Origin: a virus
Length of the DNA stretch: 37,520 nt
IMG/VR virus record: IMGVR_UViG_3300017963_000490
Coordinates: 1 to 37,520 of that record
Strand: one strand, 5' to 3'
The notes under the pieces were generated by a model. It did no database searches. It worked only from the letters and a program-made list of their open reading frames with translations, and had not been told where the DNA came from. Shown here one piece after another: positions 31,168-37,520 of this stretch. A program made the translations under genes and the position numbers. Position 1 is the stretch's first letter; every line of letters starts with the position of its first letter.

Positions 31168-31815
31168 ATGACGGACAAGGTAGAGACGATTGGCCCCCAG
31201 GACCCCAAGGTCCATGGACAGGTCCAGGGGTTCCAACAGGTCCTCCAGGTGATGGAGCGGGACGTGGCTGGCCTGAAAGAACGCCAGATCTCACAGGAGG
31301 GGATCAGGACCGGGGCCATGGCCGTGGCGGCCCAGGTCCAGGGGATGATGGCTCCGATCCAGAAGGCTGTGGCGGCGGACACCATGGACCCGGAGGAGGC
31401 CAAGCTCCGCCGGGACACGATCATGGGGGCCATGGCCGTGGCGGAGGAGGTGGCCGCCAAGGCGGAGCGGGAGGCCATCCTCCTGAAGGGGGAGGCCCGT
31501 GGCCTGGCCCGTCAGGTCCAGTCCATCCGCAAGCTCCACCAGGGTGTCCTGGACGGGGAGCGGCGGAAGGCTGAGATGGAGGCGGACCAGGCGGAGGGCC
31601 GGTCCATGAGGTCAGGCCCGATCGGTTCTGGGAAGTCCGATGGCCAACAGGCTGACCAGCCCAAGGTCACGGCCAAGCCCAAGGCGAAGTCCAAGGCCGG
31701 CAAGGGGGCCAGGACGGCCTCCAAGGGCTCCAAGGCCAAGGGGAAGGCCAAGACCCCGGCCAAGGGCTCCAAGGCGTCCAGGGCGGCCACAGCCACCAAG
31801 GCGGCCGGGTCCTGA
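31168..31815 (+). CDS. Helical protein with a histone H1-like Lys/Ala tail, 215 aa
   Basis: The ATG follows GGAGGAGGTAGAGAT. Residues 1-140 are helical and coiled (HGQVQGFQQVLQVMERDVAG; RRDTIMGAMAVAEEVAAKAE). The last ~50 residues are a Lys/Ala/Pro/Ser repeat (KPKAKSKAGKGARTASKGSK), like the tails of bacterial and eukaryotic H1 proteins, and would bind DNA non-specifically. It may compact DNA in the head or act in a capsid-bound role. The homology is not certain. Confidence 0.7.
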   Translation: MTDKVETIGPQDPKVHGQVQGFQQVLQVMERDVAGLKERQISQEGIRTGAMAVAAQVQGMMAPIQKAVAADTMDPEEAKLRRDTIMGAMAVAEEVAAKAEREAILLKGEARGLARQVQSIRKLHQGVLDGERRKAEMEADQAEGRSMRSGPIGSGKSDGQQADQPKVTAKPKAKSKAGKGARTASKGSKAKGKAKTPAKGSKASRAATATKAAGS

Positions 31816-31817
31816 CG

Positions 31818-32273
31818 GTGGGGGTCACCCCGGATAGGTTCCCTGGCTCCAGGGAGGAGGATGAGCTGGTCCTCCGGCCGGCCACGGAGGACCCGGCCAC
31901 GGAGGGAGCCCTCCGCTACGTCAACGGGGCCTGGAGGCTGGTGGACGGGTCCGGTGTCTTCGACCCCAGGACCGGAGGCTCCGGCCTCACCCCGGCTCAA
32001 CACAACGCCCTGGACCAGCTTGTCCATGACGTCACGGAGTCATGTTTCTATGAGATCGCCTACTCCGGGAACAGGATCACCACGGAGACGTGGTGGACGG
32101 ACGCCACGAAGACCACCAAGGTCCGGGAGATCGGCTACACGTATTCCGGCTCCCTGGTGACCACGGAGACGTGGCGACAGTATGACGGGGCTGGTGTAGA
32201 GGTGGAGGCCCTGACCATCACCTACACCTACTCCGGGAACAGGGTGGTGTCCGCCACCTATGTGAGGAGCTGA
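31818..32273 (+). CDS. Beta-repeat protein of the fibre block, 151 aa
   Basis: GTG 31818 lies 2 nt after the previous stop. No clear ribosome-binding site is seen, so translation probably re-initiates. Near residue 60 QHNALDQLVHDVTE is followed by three repeats: YEIAYSGNRITTETWWTDAT, IGYTYSGSLVTTETWRQYDG and ITYTYSGNRVVSATYVRS. Such beta repeats occur in phage fibre and tail-tip proteins. Function inferred from position. Confidence 0.7.
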   Translation: MGVTPDRFPGSREEDELVLRPATEDPATEGALRYVNGAWRLVDGSGVFDPRTGGSGLTPAQHNALDQLVHDVTESCFYEIAYSGNRITTETWWTDATKTTKVREIGYTYSGSLVTTETWRQYDGAGVEVEALTITYTYSGNRVVSATYVRS

Positions 32274-32277
32274 CACC

Positions 32278-33189
32278 ATGCCGATCGTCCAGGTCATCGT
32301 GGATGAGTCCACCTCCAAGGTCATCGCCGGGGTCTACCAATGGGACCGGGCCTCCGGTGGGATCTTCGTCCCTCCGTCCGGGTCCGCGTTCCCGGCAAGC
32401 CCCCAGGAGGGGGAGTGGTTCTTCCGGACGGATGAGGGGATGGCCTACCGCTACTCCGGCTCCGTGTGGGAGGCCCAGGCGGCGGACGCGGCGGCCCATG
32501 ACATCGCGGGACAGAAACACACCGGCCAGCTCCCTCACAGCTCCCTGTCCGGGATCGTTGCCGATGACCACCACCCCCATCCAAACAAGGCCCAACTGGA
32601 CCTGGTCACGGACGGGGACCATGACGTCCGGGCGGACAATCCACACGGTGTGTCTCCCGGTCAGATCGGGGCGGCCACCACCAGCCACGCCAGCTCCCAC
32701 CTCCCCACGGGGAGTGATCCGGTGGCCCGTCAAGCGGAGCTGATCTGTGTCCGTGAGTCCAACAATGGACAGAACCTGGCGGCCGGCGGGACGGTGATCG
32801 AATTTGACACCACCCACCTCAACACGGCCCCATCCCTGTTCACGCGGCTGGGCTCCACTGAGATCCAGTTTGAGACGGCCGGCCTGGTGGACATCATGGC
32901 CAAGGTCACCGTCCGACAGACGGCCGGGACCGGCCGGACGATCAGCATCCTGGGGGTGGAGTATTCGGATGATGGTGGGTCAAGCTGGACGCTGGTCCCG
33001 GGAGCCGGCGGAGCCCTCTACACCAGGAACAACACGGACGGCCACTATGGGACCCTGGTGGCGTCCGTCCGTGGCCAGGTAGGGGTGGGGGACCGGGTGA
33101 GGGTCTACGGGGAGCGGCTGGCCGGGACGGGGACGATCGCCCTGGTGGCCAATGGCTCCAACCTGGGGATCACGTGGTGGCCCCTATGA
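32278..33189 (+). CDS. Fibre-like protein, 303 aa
   Basis: The ATG follows GAGGAGCTGACACC, 4 nt after the previous stop. The N-terminus has FPASPQEGEWFFRTDEGMAY and SGSVWEAQ, a common segment before fibre repeats. The middle shows LPHSSLSGIVADDHHPHPNK and NPHGVSPGQIGAATTSHASS, typical of tail-fibre or head-fibre stalks. The C-terminal ~140 residues form a globular beta domain (TAGLVDIMAKVTVRQ; GVEYSDDGGSSWTLVPGAGG), perhaps C1q/TNF-like. Likely binds the cell surface. Confidence 0.75.
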   Translation: MPIVQVIVDESTSKVIAGVYQWDRASGGIFVPPSGSAFPASPQEGEWFFRTDEGMAYRYSGSVWEAQAADAAAHDIAGQKHTGQLPHSSLSGIVADDHHPHPNKAQLDLVTDGDHDVRADNPHGVSPGQIGAATTSHASSHLPTGSDPVARQAELICVRESNNGQNLAAGGTVIEFDTTHLNTAPSLFTRLGSTEIQFETAGLVDIMAKVTVRQTAGTGRTISILGVEYSDDGGSSWTLVPGAGGALYTRNNTDGHYGTLVASVRGQVGVGDRVRVYGERLAGTGTIALVANGSNLGITWWPL

Positions 33190-33202
33190 GTGAGGTGGGA
33201 CG

Positions 33203-33850
33203 ATGAGCCAAGCCTATGACTACCCCCTGTCCTCCGCGTTCCCCAACGGGACATGGTGCAAGCTCCGCCTGGACCAGGAGATCCAGAATACGGATGAGAT
33301 CACCAAGGTCCTGGAGGCCACGGCGGAGGTGGAGGCTGGGGAGCCTCCTGTGGAGACCGTCCGGGTGACGTTTGTTTCGGCCCTGACGGGGGATGAGCTG
33401 GTGGCCCTGGACCGTGTAGTGGCCCAACACACGGGGGAGCCCCTGAAAACAGTCCCGGACCCCGTCATCCTGGAGCCTACCGGGGACAACAGCCAGAACC
33501 TGGTCATGTATGGCGAATCCTTTGAGGCGGACCTCAACACCACCACCAACCATGACGTGGCCTTTGACCACGTCCGCCAGCTCCAGGGGGTGTCCTTTGA
33601 GATCACGGACCACCAACGGGGGGACCATGTCCGGGTGGCTGTGTGTCTCCCGGATGGGACGGAGATCAGGGCCTTGGCGGAGGGGAAGAACGGGGAGGGG
33701 ATACCAGTCCCGCCGGGGGGTGTGGTGGCCGTGGTGGCGGAGGGGACCGTGGAGGTCCCGGCCGGGGTCTTGATCAGGATCGCCTACACGTCCACGGCCG
33801 TCCAGCTCCCCAAGCCCTATATCCATTTCAGGCTCCGTCAATGGAGGTGA
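33203..33850 (+). CDS. Structural protein of the fibre block, 215 aa
   Basis: The ATG follows GAGGTGGGACG. Mixed alpha/beta sequence with a Gly/Pro-rich end (EGIPVPPGGVVAVVAEGTVE; AYTSTAVQLPKPYIHFRLRQ) that resembles a beta-sandwich. No family is recognised. Its place among fibre-like genes suggests a virion protein. Confidence 0.65.
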   Translation: MSQAYDYPLSSAFPNGTWCKLRLDQEIQNTDEITKVLEATAEVEAGEPPVETVRVTFVSALTGDELVALDRVVAQHTGEPLKTVPDPVILEPTGDNSQNLVMYGESFEADLNTTTNHDVAFDHVRQLQGVSFEITDHQRGDHVRVAVCLPDGTEIRALAEGKNGEGIPVPPGGVVAVVAEGTVEVPAGVLIRIAYTSTAVQLPKPYIHFRLRQWR

Positions 33851-33887
33851 GGACCAGGTGATGGTGGGGGAGGGCCAGGAGTAGACC

Positions 33888-34553
33888 ATGAGCAACGGAC
33901 GATCGGACTCAAGACACACCCCCATCCCCACGGACCTCATGGGCCTCACCAAGGCCGTCACCAGGATTGAGGAGGGGGTCACCACCATCAAGCGGGACCT
34001 CCTCCCTCCCGTGACGGCGGCCTCCGCGGAGGCCAGGGACGGGGTCATCAAGCTGGAGGGATGGTCCAAGGACCTCACCAGGAGGGTCAGGACTCTGGAG
34101 ACCACTCCACCTCCGTCTCCGTCTCATGAGTGTCACCAGGACGATCGGCTGGACGCCCATGATCGGGCCATCACAGTCCAGGAGAAGGAAGTGGCCGGCC
34201 TGACCAAGTGGCGGACGTGGCTGGCGGCCATCACCATCCCCCTCCTCCTGGCGGCGGCCGGGACGGCCGGCAAGGCCATCAACGACTCCGCCACCACCAG
34301 GACCGTGGTCAACTCCAACACCAAGGCCATCACGAACCTGGTGGACGCCAGGGAGCGGGACAGGGACGCGATCATCCGGGAGGTCAGGACGGTCCCGGCC
34401 AAGGTTCAACAGGTGGCCACAACGGACCGTGAGGAGCGGGAGGCCCAGGACAAGGCTCCCTCCATCACGGAGGTCAAGGCCAAGATGACGGCCAGCCAAC
34501 GGAGGCGGCTGGAGCGTCTACTCCAGGAGGCGGAGATCGATGACGGGGGATGA
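33888..34553 (+). CDS. Membrane protein with coiled coils, 221 aa
   Basis: The ATG follows GGGAGGGCCAGGAGTAGACC. Residues 1-105 carry coiled-coil (LTKAVTRIEEGVTTIKRDLL; DRAITVQEKEVAGLTKWRTW). One membrane helix sits at about 112-130 (LAAITIPLLLAAAGTAGKAI). A second coiled coil and a charged tail follow. Shape is like haemolysin XhlA-type or antiholin proteins, but larger. A role in lysis or in a virion membrane contact is possible. Confidence 0.65.
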   Translation: MSNGRSDSRHTPIPTDLMGLTKAVTRIEEGVTTIKRDLLPPVTAASAEARDGVIKLEGWSKDLTRRVRTLETTPPPSPSHECHQDDRLDAHDRAITVQEKEVAGLTKWRTWLAAITIPLLLAAAGTAGKAINDSATTRTVVNSNTKAITNLVDARERDRDAIIREVRTVPAKVQQVATTDREEREAQDKAPSITEVKAKMTASQRRRLERLLQEAEIDDGG

Positions 34554-34770
34554 GCTGGTGGAGGATGCGATCGGGGTCATCAACGGGTTCAACACGTCCT
34601 ACGCCACCCCCACCCCCTACCAGTCCGGAACCCTCCGGGCATTCCTCAACGGCCAGCTCATCGCGGCCACGGATGACGATGGGCCAACGGAGACCGGAGC
34701 GGACACGTTCTCCATGGGGCTCCCCCCCAGGACGGGTGATAGACTCCGGGTGAGATACCTGGAGGCTTGA
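34540..34770 (+). CDS. Small beta protein, paralogue 1, 76 aa
   Basis: The ATG lies inside the previous gene, after GGAGGCGGAGATCG. Residues ~12-74 align with residues ~12-73 of the next protein: GTLRAFLNGQLIAATDDDGP against GTLRVYLNGQLIGEADDDGP. It is probably a virion domain, beta-sandwich in type (fibre or lectin-like). No family is recognised. Confidence 0.7.
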   Translation: MTGDELVEDAIGVINGFNTSYATPTPYQSGTLRAFLNGQLIAATDDDGPTETGADTFSMGLPPRTGDRLRVRYLEA

Positions 34771-34771
34771 C

Positions 34772-35221
34772 GTGGACCCCATCCTGGAGCGGCTGACCTG
34801 GGCCACCATAGACGGAGCCAACACGGATTTTCAGACGTCCGTGGCCTATTGGCCAGGGACCCTCCGGGTCTACCTCAACGGCCAGCTCATCGGTGAGGCG
34901 GACGATGACGGACCGGTGGAGCTGGGGGGCCTGGACTTCCGCCTGGGGATCGCCCCCAGGGTGGGGGACTACCTGGACGCATGGTTCCGGACGGAGGCCC
35001 CCACCCCGGGAGCCTACGTCCGGCCACCCCGGCCGGCCAAGGCCGTCCACCTGACCCCGGACCCCCAGGCGGCCGTGGACCTCCGGCCGGTCCCCCAGGC
35101 CACGGAGGTCCCCGATGACGTGGACCTGACACCACGGCCCTCCAAGGCTGTGGAGCTGACCCCGGAGGGCCTGGCGGCCGTGGACCTCCGGCCCAAGCCT
35201 GTCCGAGCTGAGGAGGTATGA
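34772..35221 (+). CDS. Small beta protein, paralogue 2, with repeat tail, 149 aa
   Basis: GTG 34772 lies 1 nt after the previous stop, with GGAGGCTTGAC upstream. The N-terminal ~75 residues are the paralogue of the protein before. The extra C-terminal ~75 residues are a repeated Pro/Val/Asp tail (KAVHLTPDPQAAVDLRPVPQ; KAVELTPEGLAAVDLRPKPV). It may link to the connector, whose gene starts 1 nt after. Confidence 0.7.
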   Translation: MDPILERLTWATIDGANTDFQTSVAYWPGTLRVYLNGQLIGEADDDGPVELGGLDFRLGIAPRVGDYLDAWFRTEAPTPGAYVRPPRPAKAVHLTPDPQAAVDLRPVPQATEVPDDVDLTPRPSKAVELTPEGLAAVDLRPKPVRAEEV

Positions 35222-35222
35222 C

Positions 35223-36272
35223 ATGGCGGCCATCAAGACATTTTTCGTGGTGGAGTATCTGGACAACGTCCTGACCACCTATGACCAAATGAAGGTCTAT
35301 CGGACCCTGGACCCCGTGGCTGGCCCGTGGGTGGAGGTCACTGGTCCGGGGACCAGGGTGGACCTGGTGGCCGGCCAGTCCCTCTATGAGTTTCTGGACC
35401 CGGCCGGGACCACGGACTCCTGGTATGCCTGGGCCTACTTCAACTCCGTCAGCCTGGCGGAGGGGAGCCGGTCTGAGGCCATCCAAGGATCGGACACCGG
35501 CGGCCTCTACGCCACGGTGGAGGACCTTCGTGAGGAGGGGGTCACGGTGGCCATGCTGGACGATGACCGGGCCTTGGCCAAGCTGACCACCTGGAGCCAG
35601 GCCATCGAAGCCTGGACCGGGAGGTGGTTTGAGCCACGGTCCAGGACGTTCCAGCTTGACGGTGACGGAGGGGAGGTCCAGCGGATCGGCCACCCCATCG
35701 TCCAGATCAGTGACGTCAAGCTGATCTCCGGCCGGGGGGTGTCCGGGTGGGACACGGACACCTATGACCTGGAGGACCTGGTGGTCTACAACCGTCACCT
35801 GACACAGGGCCTCCTCCGGCCCGATGACAGGATGAGGCCCAAGCTGGCCGTGGCGGACGTGGAGGGCCGGTTCTCCAGCCTGTCCCTGGCGGACTTCCCA
35901 AGGGGGAGGGCCAACATACAGGTGACAGGGATCTTTGGCTGGACGGAGCTACAGCCTGGGGACCCTGTTGGGGAGACGGAGCCAGGCTCACAGGTCCCCC
36001 TTTCCTACGGGTCCACCCCAAAGCTCATCCGCCAGCTCACCCTCCTCCTGGTGGTCCGGGACCAGGCCCAAATGGCGGACCTGGACAGCCGGGAGGATTG
36101 GTCCATGAGGTGGCGGCTGTTGAGTGAGAAGACCAGGGACCAGTCCTATACCATGGCGGCCCTGGGAGGTGGGGCCGGCGGGATGACCGGGGCCTGGACC
36201 GGGGACCCTGTCATTGACGGGATCATCGCAACCTACAAGGCCGGCTCCAGGTCCATGGCGGAGGCCGTGTGA
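35223..36272 (+). CDS. Head-tail connector (gp6-like) with N-terminal extra domain, 349 aa
   Basis: The ATG follows GAGGAGGTATGAC. The N-terminal ~90 residues look like an Ig/FN3-type domain (MKVYRTLDPVAGPWVEVTGP; DSWYAWAYFNSVSLAEGS). From ~100 the sequence fits head-tail connector adaptors: ALAKLTTWSQAIEAWTGRWF, TFQLDGDGGEVQRIGHPIVQ and a C-terminal helical part (LIRQLTLLLVVRDQAQMADL). It bridges portal and tail. Its stop TGA overlaps an ATG (TGATG) that was the start of the next gene before the HNH insertion. Confidence 0.8.
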   Translation: MAAIKTFFVVEYLDNVLTTYDQMKVYRTLDPVAGPWVEVTGPGTRVDLVAGQSLYEFLDPAGTTDSWYAWAYFNSVSLAEGSRSEAIQGSDTGGLYATVEDLREEGVTVAMLDDDRALAKLTTWSQAIEAWTGRWFEPRSRTFQLDGDGGEVQRIGHPIVQISDVKLISGRGVSGWDTDTYDLEDLVVYNRHLTQGLLRPDDRMRPKLAVADVEGRFSSLSLADFPRGRANIQVTGIFGWTELQPGDPVGETEPGSQVPLSYGSTPKLIRQLTLLLVVRDQAQMADLDSREDWSMRWRLLSEKTRDQSYTMAALGGGAGGMTGAWTGDPVIDGIIATYKAGSRSMAEAV

Positions 36273-36319
36273 TGAGGGGGAGGCTGATCCAACGGTGGTT
36301 TGATTCGTGGCGGTTGTAG
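36272..36319 (+). pseudogene. Orphaned original start of the neck gene, cut off by the HNH insertion
   Basis: ATG 36272 overlaps the connector stop, as the window's coupled genes do, and reads MRGRLIQR before running out (WFDSWRL and a stop at 36317-36319). The gene at 36799 starts with the same eight residues, encoded by different codons (7 of 8 differ). The most economic reading is that this is the old start, left behind by insertion of the HNH gene. Confidence 0.75.
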
Positions 36320-36334
36320 TGACATCATCCGTCC

Positions 36335-36814
36335 ATGCCATTGAAGGACCCGGAGGCAAGGCGGGAGTATGAGCGTCAACGGAGGGAGCGGATCAAGAGT
36401 GACCCGGACCTCCTGGAGCGGAGGAGGGAGCAGAACAGGCGAGGACAGCGCAAGCAACGCCAGCTCCATCCAAACCGTGTCAAGGCCACGCAAAGACGAT
36501 ACCACAGGGCCAACCCTGGGAAGGCAAGGGAGGCCATCCTTCGGAGGGACTACGGGATCGGGATCTCGGACTATGACAAGATGGAGGAGGCCCAGGGTGG
36601 CCTTTGCGCGATCTGTGGGTCTGCGGAGACAACCAATGACCCAAGGACTGGCAAAGTCAGGCGGCTGGCCGTGGACCATGACAAGAAAACAGGATGTGTC
36701 CGTGGGCTCCTGTGTCGCCGGTGTAACACGGCCATCGGCCTCCTGGACCACGACTCCAACCGGCTCAACAGGGCCGTGGAATACCTGGAGGTGAGCCGGT
36801 GCGCGGAAGGCTAA
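36335..36814 (+). CDS. HNH / endonuclease VII-like homing endonuclease, 159 aa
   Basis: The ATG lacks a good ribosome-binding site. Residues 1-68 are very basic and helical (DNA-binding arm). Residues ~72-150 are an Endonuclease VII-type HNH fold: ISDYDKMEEAQGGLCAICG with C91/C94, the metal-binding VDHDKKTG with H115, and GLLCRRCNTAIG with C127/C130 and N131. It cuts DNA with a his-Me-finger site. It is free-standing between head genes, less GC-rich than its neighbours, and its end overlaps the re-made start of the next gene. Probable homing endonuclease. Confidence 0.88.
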   Translation: MPLKDPEARREYERQRRERIKSDPDLLERRREQNRRGQRKQRQLHPNRVKATQRRYHRANPGKAREAILRRDYGIGISDYDKMEEAQGGLCAICGSAETTNDPRTGKVRRLAVDHDKKTGCVRGLLCRRCNTAIGLLDHDSNRLNRAVEYLEVSRCAEG

Positions 36815-37296
36815 TTCAGAGGTTTCGGGCCACCATCAAGCGGCTGGACACGGCGGCCACGGGGACGTCCCCAGGCTATGACTCCGTGTTCCGTGAGGTG
36901 GTCAGGACGGACACGGACGGGGACGGGATCGGGGAGCCGGGGAGGGCCTACCACCCGGAGGAGGTCATCACCGTCCAAATGGACCCCACCACCCTGGACA
37001 CCCTCCAGGCCCACACCCTGGGCCAGGACCCGGACTATGACGTGGTGTTCCTGGCTCACTTCCGTGAGCTGGAGGCCCTGGGCCTGGTGGGGACGGACGG
37101 GATGGCCCTGATCCAGGAGGGGACCAGGCTGGTCAAGGTGGAGGACCTTCGTGGGAACCAGGTCTATCAGCCCAGGGACACGGAGGAGGCCGGCCTGGAG
37201 GTCACCGGGGTCACTCCTGTTGGGTGGGGCCTCAACATGGCCAGCCCCTCCAGGAACCTGTTGGAGGTCCGGCTGTCCAGGCGGAGGCTGGAGTAG
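36799..37296 (+). CDS. Head-tail neck protein, 165 aa, with replaced start
   Basis: GTG 36799 lies inside the HNH gene after GGAGGTGAGCCG. The first eight codons (MRGRLIQR) are a recoded copy of those at 36272. The remainder is in the usual codon style of the phage. Asp/Glu-rich sequence (RAYHPEEVITVQMDPTTL; YDVVFLAHFRELEALG) and position between the connector and an HK97 gp10-like gene suggest a head-closure or neck protein. The family is not certain. Confidence 0.75.
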   Translation: MRGRLIQRFRATIKRLDTAATGTSPGYDSVFREVVRTDTDGDGIGEPGRAYHPEEVITVQMDPTTLDTLQAHTLGQDPDYDVVFLAHFRELEALGLVGTDGMALIQEGTRLVKVEDLRGNQVYQPRDTEEAGLEVTGVTPVGWGLNMASPSRNLLEVRLSRRRLE

Positions 37297-37520
37297 ATGG
37301 CCAGGGGGTCCACGGTCCGGCTCCAAGGGGACTGGAACGGCCTGGCCAGGATGATGACCACGGTGTCCTCCAGGTCCATGTGGAGGATGGCCAGCTCCAG
37401 GGCCATGGGCCGCGAGGCTCACCGGCTCCATGGGATCATTGTCAAGGGCTTCAACTCCCAAGGCCCCAAGGGGGTCAAGTGGAAGAAGCTGGCCAGGATG
37501 ACGATCGCCCTCCGGAGGGC
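37297..37520 (+). CDS. HK97 gp10-like minor tail/neck protein, 3' end beyond the window
   Basis: ATG 37297 directly follows the previous stop (TAGATG), with GGAGGCTGGAG upstream. The 74 visible residues match the start of the HK97-gp10 family: GDWNGLARMMTTVSSRSMW, then GIIVKGFNSQGPKGVKWKKL and ARMTIALRR. These proteins join head and tail. The frame stays open to the last base. Confidence 0.75.
   Translation, partial: MARGSTVRLQGDWNGLARMMTTVSSRSMWRMASSRAMGREAHRLHGIIVKGFNSQGPKGVKWKKLARMTIALRR

Noticed and set aside
1-37520. tRNA genes, integrase and attachment sites
   Set aside because: I looked for T-loop words and recombinase motifs on both strands and saw none; an attachment site cannot be supported from this window.

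Overview
This 37.5 kb window is part of a tailed double-stranded DNA phage (siphovirus- or myovirus-like, with PBSX/HK97-type head genes), or a prophage of one. It is GC-rich, has about 50 tightly packed genes nearly all on the + strand, and is cut at both ends. Two probable lipoproteins (9300 and 17524), one of them beside an amidase endolysin and a holin candidate, suggest a diderm (Gram-negative-type) host. The host genus cannot be named from the sequence. No integrase, repressor, replication gene, tRNA or CRISPR array was found. Region 1 (1-11163) is an early/accessory operon of about 21 mostly unrecognised small genes. They are translationally coupled: start codons overlap the previous stop, and the ribosome-binding site lies inside the end of the upstream gene. 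It holds coiled-coil proteins, a run of zinc-ribbon proteins, a double helix-turn-helix protein, a winged-helix protein, a Cys-rich lipoprotein, an HExxH metallopeptidase, an alpha/beta-hydrolase and a two-helix membrane protein. Region 2 (11209-15094) starts at a good promoter and carries a small orphan gene, a probable small terminase subunit and the large terminase. The large terminase is interrupted by a 395-residue LAGLIDADG intein inserted exactly in the Walker A motif. Region 3 (15095-16140) is about 1 kb without a gene. It is rich in short repeats and has a strong minus-strand terminator. Region 4 (16141-18305) is the lysis cassette: an endolysin on the minus strand diverges from a holin candidate and a lipoprotein (possible outer spanin). 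Region 5 (18369-37520) is head morphogenesis: portal, MuF-like protein, a very unusual prohead-protease polyprotein that contains a complete D12-class DNA adenine methyltransferase and a His-x-His repeat region, scaffold, major capsid protein, a decoration-like protein, a block of fibre-like proteins, a head-tail connector, an HNH endonuclease insertion and the start of an HK97 gp10-like neck gene. Two observations stand out. First, the HNH gene at 36335 appears to have inserted into the start of the next gene and replaced its first eight codons with synonymous ones; the old start is still visible at 36272. Second, the tetramers CTGC/GCAG are almost absent from the window (about a dozen by eye, where a few hundred would be expected), and a third of those present fall in the intein and the HNH element.
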